Shown: in pieces, positions 19,734 through 28,638 of the stretch
How the letters are laid out: each line of letters begins with the position of its first letter
How positions within the stretch are numbered: the stretch's first letter is position 1
Assembly (NCBI RefSeq): GCF_028368975.1
Contig: NZ_JAQNDM010000002.1
Coordinates: 3,110,007 to 3,174,006 of the forward strand
DNA: 64,000 nucleotides
DNA from: Stigmatella ashevillena
GTDB lineage: Bacteria > Myxococcota > Myxococcia > Myxococcales > Myxococcaceae
Direction: 5' to 3'
Translations under genes and position numbers: made by a program
The notes under the pieces: generated by a model
The model's database searches: none
Told to the model about the DNA's origin: nothing
What the model saw: the letters and a program-made list of their open reading frames with translations, nothing else

Positions 19734-21800
19734 ATGATGGCCCGCCTCCGTCCCTCCTTCGCTCGCTCACTCGTGCTCGGTTGCCGAGCCGGCCTGCTGG
19801 TCTTCCTCGCCCTCTACACCCTGTGCGCCCTGCTCAACATGAAGCTGGGATACCAGGGAAACGAGAGCGCCTCCCTGCAAGACCGCGTCTGGAACGAGTT
19901 CCGGGGGGTGGTGCTGGGGCAGGTGGGCCGTTTGATCCTGGCCTACAGCGTGTTGGGCCTCACCCTGGGTGCGTGGATGGGGGCGGGCCTGTGGGCGCTC
20001 CGGGTGAGCCGCCGCGCCGTGTTCTGGGGCAGCGCGCTGGGGTGCCTGGCCGTCGAAATCCCCTGGGTATTGGCGGACATGGCGCACCATCCCCACCTGT
20101 ACGCCGCCACGCTGTATGAGCGCGCGGCGTGGACGAAGGCCCTGCTGCTGGCGATGAGCGGCGCCTCTCCCTCCGCGTGGCGGGGAGCGGCGCTCCTGGC
20201 CGTGGTGTGGGTCCCCCTGGCCATTGTCCTCAGCGGAGGCCTGCGCCCGCCGCGGTGGGCGTGGGTACCAGCCGCGCTCGCCACGGTGCTGGCGCTTGGG
20301 TACGCGGGCGGGAGGCTCTGGCAGAAGGCCCCTGCCCCGGCGAGCCCCCGTCCCAACCTGCTCATCCTCGCCGCCGACGGACTGCGGCCAGACCACTTCA
20401 GCGGCAATGGGTACGCCCGGCCGACGACGCCCCGAATCGATCAGCTGATGCGCGAGGGCGCCCAGTTCCGGGAGACGGTGGTTCAGGTTCCTCGGACAGG
20501 TCCCTCGTGGGCCACGATCCTCACCTCGCAGTGGGCCGGAGAGCACCCGCTGCTGCACACGCTCGTGGGCCACGAAGCGCGCGAGGCCCGGCTCACCACG
20601 CTGGCGACGGTGCTGGGGAACGCGGGCTGGCAGACGGCGGTGGTCTCCGATTATGCGGGGGACATCTTCTCCCGCTTTCCTTTCGGCTTTCAGCGCGTGG
20701 AGGCCCCCGCCTTCAACTTTCCGGATCTGATCCGCCAGCGGATGCTCGTCACCCACGTGACGCTGCTTCCCTGGACGGCGCTGGTGCCCGGCCTCTTTCC
20801 CGAGCGAGGACAATTCCCCGAGCTGACCGACCCCGCCCCCCTGCGCCGGGCGGCACAACGCACCTTGGAGGGTTTCACCCCAGAGGCCCCCTTCGCGCTT
20901 CTCGTCTTTGGCTCCTCGACGCACTTTCCCTATGCCGCGCCCGCTCCTGACGAGGGCCGGTTCATCGCCCCGGGCTATCGAGGTCCGTGGCGGTTCGGCG
21001 CCTCGCCGCGGATGGAGCTTCCCCCGGACGCCCCGCCGCCCACGCCCGAGGACATCGCTGCCCTCGCCGCCAATTACGACGCGGCCCTGGTGACCTTCGA
21101 TGCGTTCGTGGGGAACATGCTGGAGGAGTTGGAACGACGGGGACTGACGGACTCCACCCTGGTGGTGCTGCTGGCGGACCATGGGGAGTCCCTGGCCGAG
21201 AACGGACGAGGCCTGGGCCATGGCGACCACCTGTGGGGCGGTGAGGCGCTCCACGTCCCCTTCGTGCTGCGCTTTCCGGGCCGCGTGGCCGAGGGGCGCA
21301 CCGTGACGTCCCGTGCCCGCTCCCTCGACGTGGCCCCCACGCTGCTGGAGTTGTTGGGTGTGCCCGCTCCGGAGACGTTCCGGGGCCGGTCGCTCGCACC
21401 GCTCATCGTCCCAGGCGCCTCGAAGGAGGAGCTGCCCGAACTCCCCGCCCTCATCGAAACGGACCTCTGGTTCTCCGACCGGGATGGCCAGCCCTACCAG
21501 CAGGTGCGCCTCCCCTACCCCTGGATCTATGACATCGCGGCCGTGGAACCGCCCCAGGGGGACATCGTCCTGAAACCGGAATGGGAAGCCCCCGTGGAGG
21601 CCGCCAGGCACCGCGGGCTCTACTTCGGGCGCTGGAAGCTGCTCGAGTTGCCCACGCCCAAGGGAGTGAAGGTGGAGCTTTATGACGTCGTGATCGACCC
21701 CTCCGAGCAGCAAGACGTCGCCGCCCAGCACCCGGAGGTGGTGGCCACGCTGCGGGAGCAGCTCGCTCGGGAACGGCCCAGGAGCCTGGAGACCCGCTGA
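19734..21800 (+). CDS. Membrane-anchored sulfatase-like hydrolase/transferase (alkaline phosphatase superfamily)
   Basis: The 688-residue product has four or five N-terminal membrane helices (residues ~10-200) and an extracytoplasmic sulfatase-fold domain from about 210. Metal-site motifs are visible: LLILAADGLRPDHFS at the N-terminal edge and LADHGES with GHGDHLWGGEALHVPF later. The nucleophile segment is TGPSWATILTS; the formylglycine Cys of C-x-P-S-R is Thr and the Arg is Trp, so it is not a classical sulfatase but is closer to LtaS/EptA-type phosphotransferases. A role in modifying envelope lipids or glycans is inferred. ATG 19734 and 19737 are both possible. Confidence 0.8.
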   Translation: MMARLRPSFARSLVLGCRAGLLVFLALYTLCALLNMKLGYQGNESASLQDRVWNEFRGVVLGQVGRLILAYSVLGLTLGAWMGAGLWALRVSRRAVFWGSALGCLAVEIPWVLADMAHHPHLYAATLYERAAWTKALLLAMSGASPSAWRGAALLAVVWVPLAIVLSGGLRPPRWAWVPAALATVLALGYAGGRLWQKAPAPASPRPNLLILAADGLRPDHFSGNGYARPTTPRIDQLMREGAQFRETVVQVPRTGPSWATILTSQWAGEHPLLHTLVGHEAREARLTTLATVLGNAGWQTAVVSDYAGDIFSRFPFGFQRVEAPAFNFPDLIRQRMLVTHVTLLPWTALVPGLFPERGQFPELTDPAPLRRAAQRTLEGFTPEAPFALLVFGSSTHFPYAAPAPDEGRFIAPGYRGPWRFGASPRMELPPDAPPPTPEDIAALAANYDAALVTFDAFVGNMLEELERRGLTDSTLVVLLADHGESLAENGRGLGHGDHLWGGEALHVPFVLRFPGRVAEGRTVTSRARSLDVAPTLLELLGVPAPETFRGRSLAPLIVPGASKEELPELPALIETDLWFSDRDGQPYQQVRLPYPWIYDIAAVEPPQGDIVLKPEWEAPVEAARHRGLYFGRWKLLELPTPKGVKVELYDVVIDPSEQQDVAAQHPEVVATLREQLARERPRSLETR

Positions 21801-21929
21801 GCGCGACGGACGCCTTCACACTTCTTTACGAACGGCTCAAGCGCGCTCAAAACCGCCCCGGCATCTTGTCACCATCGCCCTCAGGCGACACACCAGCGGC
21901 CCTTCCGGGGCGCTCAAGGAGAAGATGCC

Positions 21930-22364
21930 ATGAAGAAGATCGCCATTGCGGCCTCCGCCATCCTCGCCGTCGTGCTGCTCAGCGGCTTCCGGGGAGGAGG
22001 CTGGGGCCGGGATCCCGAGCGCATCAAGCAGATCATCACCTGGAAGCTCGACGACAAGCTCGATGACATCGACGTCTCGGACTCCCAGAAGCAGTCCATC
22101 CATGCCCTGAAGGACCGGCTGTTCGAAGACGGCCAACAGTTGGCCGGAGAGCACAAGGCAGCCCGCCTGGAGGTGCTCACCCAACTCGAGTCGGACAGGC
22201 CGGATGCCCAGAAGCTCCACGCCCTGGTGGATGCCCGCATCGACGCGGTCCGCGCCTTTGCTCACAAGGTGACAGACACGGCCCTGGAGGTGCACCGCCT
22301 GCTCACGCCGAAGCAGCGCCAGGAACTGTCCAGCGAGTTCCGCGAGCGTGCTGGCATCCCCTAA
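21930..22364 (+). CDS. Spy/CpxP family periplasmic protein
   Basis: The 144-residue product has a Sec signal peptide (MKKIAIAASAILAVVLLSG) and an all-helical mature part. It ends with LTPKQRQEL, the LTxxQ motif of the Spy/CpxP/ZraP group. These are periplasmic chaperones or envelope-stress and metal sensors, often feeding back on a two-component kinase. No kinase is adjacent. The ribosome site GGAGAAG lies before ATG 21930. It stands 129 bp after the sulfatase-like gene and 58 bp before the M14-like gene. Confidence 0.75.
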   Translation: MKKIAIAASAILAVVLLSGFRGGGWGRDPERIKQIITWKLDDKLDDIDVSDSQKQSIHALKDRLFEDGQQLAGEHKAARLEVLTQLESDRPDAQKLHALVDARIDAVRAFAHKVTDTALEVHRLLTPKQRQELSSEFRERAGIP

Positions 22365-22422
22365 GAACGACGTTCCAGGGGGAGGGCCGCCGTGCCGCAC
22401 TGAACGGCGGCTGTGAGGACAG

Positions 22423-23265
22423 GTGGGCAGCCGAGGAAGGGTCCACTATGTTCGACGGGTGAACTACACCGACTATGCTCACCGCATCCGTGCGTACGCC
22501 TCCCTGGCGGAAGTGGCCGAGTATGGACGCGTGATCGAGACCGGGATGGAGTACCCCCTCTTCCGGCTGACTGTCCCCGGCAAGCACTGGCTCGTCATCA
22601 CCGCGGGCTTCCATGGGGAGGAGCCGGCGGGGCCGCTCACGCTGGCGGAGAGCTTCGCGGAGGTGGTCGCCTACGCGAAGTCCCGTGACGTGGGACTGCG
22701 TGTCTACCCGTGCGTCAACCCTTCGGGATTCGAGGATGGCACCCGCTACAACCGCAGCGGGGAGAAGCCGAACAACGACTTCCTCCGCTACGAGGTGAAG
22801 CCGGGCGAGTGGAAGGGAGAGCTGACCCAGGCAGAGCACTTCCTGCGCTGGACGCTCTACGATGGAGGCCCGAAGGAGACCCGGGCCGTGAGAGAGGACA
22901 TCGTCCGCTTTCCTCCTCCGGCCGCGGCGCTGGACATCCACCAGGACAACTATCTGAACGTGCAGGCAACCTACGCCTACACCTTCGGGGACAAAGCGGC
23001 TTACCGGCCCTTGATGGAAGCCGCCTCGGCCCATGCCACCGTCATCCGCAGCAGCAAGGTAGACGAGAACAGTTGCACGGACGCGGACGGCTTCATCGAG
23101 TTCTGCGATGGCAGCGTGACCGACTACTTCCAGCGCCAGAACGTGCCTTACACCGCGACGCTGGAGACGACGACCCGGACACCGCTGGCCGCCTGCCACG
23201 CGATCAACCTCATCTGGATTCGAGGCTTCATCGATTTGGCCGCCCGCAGCTCATCGCTCGCTTGA
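22423..23265 (+). CDS. M14-type zinc carboxypeptidase-like protein
   Basis: The ~280-residue product carries the M14/AspA-AstE catalytic pattern: HGEE (zinc His and Glu) at GFHGEEPAGP, a conserved VNPSGFE/RYNRSG region (the substrate-binding N-R type motif), a zinc His in LDIHQDNY, and the catalytic Glu in TATLETTTRTP. The family removes C-terminal residues or deacylates small amides in the cytoplasm or periplasm; no signal peptide is seen. Start choice is uncertain: GTG 22423 has GAGG close by, GTG 22459 starts nearer the conserved part. Confidence 0.72.
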   Translation: MGSRGRVHYVRRVNYTDYAHRIRAYASLAEVAEYGRVIETGMEYPLFRLTVPGKHWLVITAGFHGEEPAGPLTLAESFAEVVAYAKSRDVGLRVYPCVNPSGFEDGTRYNRSGEKPNNDFLRYEVKPGEWKGELTQAEHFLRWTLYDGGPKETRAVREDIVRFPPPAAALDIHQDNYLNVQATYAYTFGDKAAYRPLMEAASAHATVIRSSKVDENSCTDADGFIEFCDGSVTDYFQRQNVPYTATLETTTRTPLAACHAINLIWIRGFIDLAARSSSLA

Positions 23266-23288
23266 GAGCAGCGAGACTCCACAGCAAC

Positions 23289-23486
23289 TCAGGGACGTTC
23301 CAAAAGAAGGCTATTGTAAGAGCCACACAATGGACAGCGCATGTGCCGCTCAACCTGTTTGTCCCCAAGTGACTGATCCTGGACTTCCAAGGGGGCTCTC
23401 TGGCAGGCGGGGCACAAGACAACCACCTTGGGTTCTTTGGCCAGGACGACTCCTGCTTCTACCCAGCGCCGCCGCTCATCCTTCAC
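23289..23486 (-). CDS. Small zinc-ribbon protein
   Basis: The 65-residue product has a single four-cysteine zinc ribbon: CPAC near residue 25 and CPLC near residue 51, separated by a loop with LEVQDQSLGDKQVERHM. Its start overlaps the stop of the upstream exported protein gene by 4 bp (ATGA), so the two are translationally coupled and probably function together. The local base composition is lower in GC than the neighbours. I do not know the family. It could be an accessory or immunity partner of the upstream protein (speculation). Confidence 0.6.
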   Translation of the reverse strand: MKDERRRWVEAGVVLAKEPKVVVLCPACQRAPLEVQDQSLGDKQVERHMRCPLCGSYNSLLLERP

Positions 23487-24481
23487 TGTCTTTTTCCTTC
23501 CAAGACAGCCTTGACGGCTCGATCCGCAAAAACCTTGGCTGCCTGAGTTTCGCTGTGAACCGTAGCCATCGTGACTCCTTCGGATTGAACCACACTCGTC
23601 GTCAATCGATGAAGCTCATGAAGGAGTGTCTTCACAACTTCGGCCTCCGACCTGAATGCCTCACGCCCTAGCAAAAAGCCATTCTCACCGAAGAGCGTCA
23701 TTCCGGAACATGGGGCACTCGGTTCGTACTGAATGAGGCGCCCATTGATCCGCACGATGACCCCCTTCCCCGCAGCCTGTGCTTCTCGGATGCGCATGAA
23801 TGCTGAAGAAGAGAGGATCCTCCGGGCCTCGACGATAATGGACTGCTCAGTAGCAGCGAATGCATCAAGCCCCGTTCGACTGGGGAGTTTGACCTGAACA
23901 GGGCTCCGAGCGCCAATATACCACACCAGAAGGCCGATGGAGGTGTTGCGCGCAGCGATAGCATTTGTGCGTTCACGCTCAATGGCTTTGCGAAGCGTCG
24001 CACAAACCACCGGAGCCGTCGTCTCAGAGATGAGCGTAGGATAGATGTATCCGCCAGGCCCTATGTAATAGGTATATGCGCCTGGGCGATTCATCTTGGT
24101 AACCATGGCTCGGGCCAATTCCGAAGACCGGAAGACCGCATCCAATACGATGCTTGAGACCACGAGTGGATCCTCATCAAGATGAACAGCGGCACGTTCT
24201 ATAAAAATGCTGCCGCTGGGCGTCTCCGCACTCAAGTCAGTGTCGAATTGAAAGGGGCCGCCCCAGCCCACGATGCTGACAGCCTTGATGGCGTTCTCGA
24301 TATATCTCGGATCTTTGTTGGGATTTCCCTGAACAGGGACTCTATCCTTCGAGTCAACAAAGGGTTGTTCAGCCCACCCTCGGAGGGGCACAAGCAACCC
24401 ACTGAATAAGGCGCAGAGCCAGACAGCTTTGAGTGTCAATACAACCAGACGAAGCCGTGACGATGAGCAATGCCATGTCAT
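23483..24481 (-). CDS. Exported protein of unknown function in a lower-GC segment
   Basis: The 332-residue product starts with a hydrophobic signal (residues ~10-38, ending LRGWA) and has no recognised domain. Notable parts: a Tyr/Gly patch YTYYIGPGGYIYPTL near residue 145, a CATLRKAIERER helix, and a C-terminal section with TLLHELHRLTTS followed by HSETQAAKVFADRAVKA. The HELH motif is one residue short of the HExxH zincin signature, so peptidase activity is not claimed. Base composition and codon choice are AT-richer than in flanking genes, a sign of transfer. It is coupled to a small zinc-ribbon gene downstream. Confidence 0.65.
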   Translation of the reverse strand: MTWHCSSSRLRLVVLTLKAVWLCALFSGLLVPLRGWAEQPFVDSKDRVPVQGNPNKDPRYIENAIKAVSIVGWGGPFQFDTDLSAETPSGSIFIERAAVHLDEDPLVVSSIVLDAVFRSSELARAMVTKMNRPGAYTYYIGPGGYIYPTLISETTAPVVCATLRKAIERERTNAIAARNTSIGLLVWYIGARSPVQVKLPSRTGLDAFAATEQSIIVEARRILSSSAFMRIREAQAAGKGVIVRINGRLIQYEPSAPCSGMTLFGENGFLLGREAFRSEAEVVKTLLHELHRLTTSVVQSEGVTMATVHSETQAAKVFADRAVKAVLEGKRQ

Positions 24482-24597
24482 AAGCGGGATCTCCCCAAGA
24501 GAACGTCACTCATGGTAGGCGAATGCACTGCCTCCCCAAGGTGTTCCGGGCTCGATCCATCCTGCGGAATACAACCGTCACGCCGTGCGGATGTGCG

Positions 24598-25797
24598 TCA
24601 CCGGGTGCCGACTACCCGTGTCCACATCGTCAACAGGTTGCGCACCACCGGGCCTTCCGGGACCTCCACCGCGGGCGGAACATCGACCTGGATGCCGTGG
24701 TCCGCGAACCGCAAGAACGGATTCGCCGCATCCCCCGTCTTGATGGGCACCGAGGGATCTGCGGGACGGAACCCGAACGCGAGCGCCCGCTCCTGCACGG
24801 GGTGGCTTCGCAGGTAGGCCAGCCACTGCCGCGCCGCCTCCTGCTGCCGGGGCGTCACCCAGTCCGCCTGCAGCACCACCGCCGGGTGGTCACTCCACAG
24901 CGTCATCGGCGGGTAGTACACCCTCAGGTTTCCCCACCGCTCCTTCGCGTTCGAGATCTGCCAGATGGCCAGGTTCTCGTACACCACCGCGATGTCATAC
25001 CGGGAGGGCCCAAACCGGACCATGTCCGTCATGAGCATGCGCGTCGAGGTCTCGAACCGCGCCACGCCCCGCTCCATCTGCCGGATCCACTCCTGGTACT
25101 TCGCATCCAGCACATCCCCCACCGTCAGGCCCGCGCGCTTGTGGTGGTACTCGAACGTGGCCAGCAACATCGCTTGAAGGCCCGAGTTCGAGCGCGTCGG
25201 GTCCGTCTGCCCCATCTTCACGAAGCCCCACGCCTCCTGGCCCCCGACGGACGGCCAGCCCTGATCACTCGCTACAGCCCTGTGGATCGTCTTCCAGGAG
25301 ATCTGCTTGCCCCCTCCCGCCTCCAGGAGCACCTTCGCCCGGTCTTCCCACACCACGAACACCAGGGGCGTGATGACCAGCGACTGCGGCGCGTCGTCTC
25401 CCTGCCGCGCGAACAAGGGCCCTCGCTCCGGATCCGTCGCCCAGTCCGACTCCAGCATCCGCAGCACGGCCGTGTCCGCCGGGCTCCACACCGTCGGCCG
25501 CTCCCGCCCATCGAGAATGGCCTGGGCCGCATCCAGCGAGCCGCGCTCCACCAGGTACACCCGGATGGAGGGGTGGGTCTTCTGGAAGGCTGCCGCCGCC
25601 TCCTCCACCCAGGCCTTCTTCTCCGTGCTGTAGAGAAAGGAGATCTCCGTGCGTTCCTGCACCCGCTCTGGCGCCGGAGCAGGGCTCCCGTTCCCCCCGG
25701 ACTCCAGGTTCTCCGGCTTCCCGCCCCAGTGGGACAGGTGGAGCACCCCCCCCACCGCCGCGAGCAAGCCAATGATGATGAGGCCCCTGGGCTTCAT
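24598..25797 (-). CDS. Extracellular solute-binding protein (type 2 periplasmic-binding fold)
   Basis: The ~399-residue product has an N-terminal signal or membrane anchor (MKPRGLIIIGLLAAVGGVL) and then a bacterial extracellular solute-binding domain starting at ISFLYSTEKKAWVEEAAAAFQKTHP. Such proteins bind small ligands (molybdate, ferric, spermidine or sugar types) for ABC import, but no permease or ATPase is next to it, so a stand-alone sensing or scavenging role is possible. The start at 25797 is chosen because the signal peptide begins there; the longer reading to 25860 adds charged residues. Confidence 0.75.
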   Translation of the reverse strand: MKPRGLIIIGLLAAVGGVLHLSHWGGKPENLESGGNGSPAPAPERVQERTEISFLYSTEKKAWVEEAAAAFQKTHPSIRVYLVERGSLDAAQAILDGRERPTVWSPADTAVLRMLESDWATDPERGPLFARQGDDAPQSLVITPLVFVVWEDRAKVLLEAGGGKQISWKTIHRAVASDQGWPSVGGQEAWGFVKMGQTDPTRSNSGLQAMLLATFEYHHKRAGLTVGDVLDAKYQEWIRQMERGVARFETSTRMLMTDMVRFGPSRYDIAVVYENLAIWQISNAKERWGNLRVYYPPMTLWSDHPAVVLQADWVTPRQQEAARQWLAYLRSHPVQERALAFGFRPADPSVPIKTGDAANPFLRFADHGIQVDVPPAVEVPEGPVVRNLLTMWTRVVGTR

Positions 25798-25927
25798 GTG
25801 AAACGCACCTCTTGAAAGGACTTCGCTATAGTGCCCGCCCTCGCGCTTTTCGCGCGCCACCTGTCTAACCTACATCCTGGAACCGTCAGGGGTTTTCGAC
25901 CTCTACAGAATCCGAGGACTTGGAACA

Positions 25928-26719
25928 ATGAGCGCACCTCGTATCGTTCTCCTGGGGCTATGTGCCACGCTGGCGGCCTGCGCGGCGAAGAAGCCTCCTG
26001 CCGTGCAGAAGGCCGCCTTGGGCGCCTCCAACATCGAGTACCGGGACTACGCGCTGGTGCGCGGATCCATCTGCGGCGTGGAGCCACGCAAGCTCGCCGG
26101 TGAGCTGACCGCCACCACCCAATTCCTGGAGCAGTTCGTCACCCAGACTGCGGAGGTGTCCAAGCCCGAGTCCCCCCAGCATGCCGAGCAGCTCACGGTC
26201 CTGCGGGACGGTGCCAAGGTGCTGGCACCCATCGCGGATGCCCATCGCAAGAACCTCGCGGTGCTGCGGGAGTGCAAGTTCAGCCGGAGCGCGCCCTTCC
26301 CCGAGCTCACCAAGCAGGGCACGGCCGCGGTGGACGGTGCCAAGGCCCGCCTGGAGGAGGCTCCCGCCATCCTGGCAGCCGCCGACCAGCGGGCCACCGA
26401 AGCCAAGTGGCAAGAGGAATCGGCGGCCCGCGAGGCCGCCGCGAAGCAGACGTGGTGCACGGCCAAGACGGCGGTGGGAAGCGGAGACCTGTACTTCGCG
26501 CGCCAGGATGCGGACGGGACGACGCGGTGGCTCTTCTGCGATGGCATCACCGTAGAGGCGACCTCGGGCGCCGAGCCCACCCTCTCCATCCCCGACGCCA
26601 TCAAGGCCCGGGAGCGCCGACGCATCCAGGCCTCGCGCTACCTGGAGGCCGCCAAGTCCTACCCCGCCGAGGAGATCGACAAGCCCGGCGCGGCCAAGGG
26701 CACGGCCTCGGAGGAGTAG
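25928..26719 (+). CDS. Putative lipoprotein
   Basis: The 263-residue product has a type II signal peptide with lipobox LAAC at about residues 15-18, predicting an acylated Cys. The mature part is mostly helical with heptad-like Ala/Glu/Lys stretches (residues ~110-175) and two further Cys (CKFS and WCTAKTAV regions) plus FCDGI that may form disulfides. No known domain is recognised. It is divergent from the solute-binding gene and probably has its own promoter in the 130-bp gap. Confidence 0.75.
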   Translation: MSAPRIVLLGLCATLAACAAKKPPAVQKAALGASNIEYRDYALVRGSICGVEPRKLAGELTATTQFLEQFVTQTAEVSKPESPQHAEQLTVLRDGAKVLAPIADAHRKNLAVLRECKFSRSAPFPELTKQGTAAVDGAKARLEEAPAILAAADQRATEAKWQEESAAREAAAKQTWCTAKTAVGSGDLYFARQDADGTTRWLFCDGITVEATSGAEPTLSIPDAIKARERRRIQASRYLEAAKSYPAEEIDKPGAAKGTASEE

Positions 26720-26725
26720 CCTCCG
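26709..26725. terminator. Hairpin between convergent lipoprotein and WGR genes
   Basis: CGGAGG (26709-26714) and CCTCCG (26720-26725) form a 6-bp stem with 5-nt loop that contains the lipoprotein stop codon. Outer GGCCT (26704-26708) and AGGCC (26732-26736) can extend it. There is no U-tract. Confidence 0.35.
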
Positions 26726-26729
26726 CGCC

Positions 26730-27590
26730 TCAGGCCCGCATCTGGGCCAACCGCCGCGAGAGGTGCGCATCCCCTCCCGCGTCGATGGCGCGCAAGTGCG
26801 CCGGGAGACTTCCCCCGGCCGCGCGAACGTGCGCCTCCAGGTGCGGCTTGAATCCCTCCCAGCGCTGCTGCCATCCCGCCTCGGAGCTGCCGCGCAGTTC
26901 GGGACGCTCGGTGAGCAGCAACCCCAGGCGCAGCGCCAACTCCGGCTCTCCCAGCGCCTCCACTTCCTGGGTCAAGGCGCCAAGAGACGCCGCCTTGGCT
27001 CCCTTCCACTGCTGCGTGGCCCGGACAAAGGCCGCCACATCCAGCTCGGCCAGCAGCAGCAGGGCGAGCCGGAGCGGCAGCCGCGGCTTGCCCTGGGGTT
27101 CCACCACCCGGGCCATGAGCGAATCGAGCACGGGCCGCAGGGGGGACTGGGGCGGGAGGTCCGCACCGCCCAGCATCCGGAGTGCCCGGCGGGCCCGCTT
27201 CACCTGGCGAGCCACGTGCCAGCTCCGTCCGCCCAGCTCGGACGCCAGCGCCGAGAGCGCCTGCGCCGCCGCCTCCTGCTGCTGGGCGGTCGGCACCCGC
27301 GGACGAACCCTCGGGGGAAGCACGGGGCGCGGCGCGGCGGCGGGTGGGGCGGCGGGCGAAGCAGCAGGCGCCGGGGCATCCCCCTCGGTCACCTCGCGGT
27401 AGCCCTCGCGCACCTTCTCCGCGACCTTGCGCTCGTACTCGCGGCTCGCGCTCTCCGCGTCGGGGAAGGCCTTCTCCTTGCGCTGACCCGCGGTGCCAAT
27501 CCGCCCATAGGTCACGATGAAGGTGTTGTCCTTCAGTTCCGGGCTCCAGAACTTGGCACTGGACCCTTCGACGAACTCGAACCTGCGCAT
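26730..27590 (-). CDS. WGR domain-containing protein
   Basis: The 286-residue product begins with a WGR domain (residues ~1-65; FWSPELKDNTFIVTYGRIGTAG region), a nucleic-acid-associated module known from PARP1 and common in bacterial proteins. A Pro/Ala-rich linker follows at ~70-95, then ~190 helical residues of unrecognised type. The rest of the protein lacks a PARP catalytic domain. It is the last gene of a likely operon with the epimerase (34 bp upstream) and the GNAT gene. Confidence 0.8.
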   Translation of the reverse strand: MRRFEFVEGSSAKFWSPELKDNTFIVTYGRIGTAGQRKEKAFPDAESASREYERKVAEKVREGYREVTEGDAPAPAASPAAPPAAAPRPVLPPRVRPRVPTAQQQEAAAQALSALASELGGRSWHVARQVKRARRALRMLGGADLPPQSPLRPVLDSLMARVVEPQGKPRLPLRLALLLLAELDVAAFVRATQQWKGAKAASLGALTQEVEALGEPELALRLGLLLTERPELRGSSEAGWQQRWEGFKPHLEAHVRAAGGSLPAHLRAIDAGGDAHLSRRLAQMRA

Positions 27591-27624
27591 GCCCTGAACC
27601 TCCCGCGTGGGAAGCCGAACGCTA

Positions 27625-28614
27625 CTACGGCCTCGCGGTTTCAGGCGCCCTTTGCGCCAGTTCCCGGAGTCCCTCTTCCCGCGTCATGCGCCCTGTGTAA
27701 CCCAGCTCCCGGCGCGCCTTCGCGTCACTCACGGTGACTTCCTGGCCCACCACGAGCATCTCGGCCCGGGTGGCGGGGGGATGGCCGGGCAGCCGCAGAA
27801 AGCCCCAGAGGGCCTCGCTCACGGTGGCCATCCCCATGGCCAGCCAGCGCGGAAGGCTCTTGTTGCCAGGATCCACCCCATGCGACTTCAGCAGCGCGCT
27901 CATGAACTCGCGGAAGTCGACCGGCTCTCCATCCGTGAGAAAGTAGGCCTCGCCCCCCTTGCCCTTCTCCGCCGCCAGCAGCATGCCCTCCACGCAGTTG
28001 GCGACGTGGCAGGTCGACGTCTTGTAGTGCCCTCCGTCAATCCACCAGAACCGGCCCGCCCTCACCGCCGCGGTCACGGCGGCCATGACCGAGTCCTTGC
28101 CCTGGCCCCAGATGAGGCGCGGCCGGACGGCCACGGTGGTGAAGGTGGGCGAGTTGACCGAGAGCACGAGCCGCTCCGCCGCGCTCTTGGTGGAGGCGTA
28201 GTCCCCGACGGGACGGCTCGGCAGGGGCCACGTCTCGTCTGCCTGGGTCAGCAGGGTGCCATCCATGAGCACCGCCTCGGTGCTCACGTGGACCAGCCGC
28301 TGGATGCCGGCGGCCCGGGCCGCTTCGAGCACGTTCTCGGTTCCCCGCACGTTGGCTTCGAAGATCTCCGCGCGCGGGCTCCACATCTTCACCACCGCCG
28401 CCGAGTGGAAGACCACCTCGCAGCCTTCCATGCCCCGCTGGAGCGCCTCGGGACTGGACAGGTCTCCTTCGACAGGCTCCGCCCCTGCCTTGCGGACCTC
28501 GGCCCGCGCCGCCTCGGAGCGGCCCAGCGCCTTCACCGTATGCCCCTGCTCGCAGAGGGTGGCGATGAGCCGCTGTCCCACGAATCCGGATCCCCCTGTC
28601 ACGAACGCACGCAT
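27625..28614 (-). CDS. NAD(P)-dependent epimerase/dehydratase (extended SDR)
   Basis: The 329-residue product starts with the Rossmann motif VTGGSGFVGQRL and has the catalytic YASTK (Y-x-x-x-K) around residue 137. It resembles the atypical extended SDRs related to 3-beta-hydroxysteroid dehydrogenase and dihydroflavonol reductase. The substrate cannot be inferred. It is 24 bp downstream of the GNAT gene and 34 bp upstream of the WGR gene, all on the same strand. Confidence 0.88.
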   Translation of the reverse strand: MRAFVTGGSGFVGQRLIATLCEQGHTVKALGRSEAARAEVRKAGAEPVEGDLSSPEALQRGMEGCEVVFHSAAVVKMWSPRAEIFEANVRGTENVLEAARAAGIQRLVHVSTEAVLMDGTLLTQADETWPLPSRPVGDYASTKSAAERLVLSVNSPTFTTVAVRPRLIWGQGKDSVMAAVTAAVRAGRFWWIDGGHYKTSTCHVANCVEGMLLAAEKGKGGEAYFLTDGEPVDFREFMSALLKSHGVDPGNKSLPRWLAMGMATVSEALWGFLRLPGHPPATRAEMLVVGQEVTVSDAKARRELGYTGRMTREEGLRELAQRAPETARP

Positions 28615-28638
28615 GATTGGCCCCCTGAAACGGTTCTA

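Noticed and set aside
23960-24482. HExxH metalloprotease in the low-GC exported protein
   Set aside because: The motif is HELH-R with only two residues between the histidines, so the zincin signature is not met.
24523-25815. Plus-strand 430-codon frame over the solute-binding gene
   Set aside because: Antisense shadow with low-complexity Arg/His content; the minus-strand gene has a signal peptide and fold signature.
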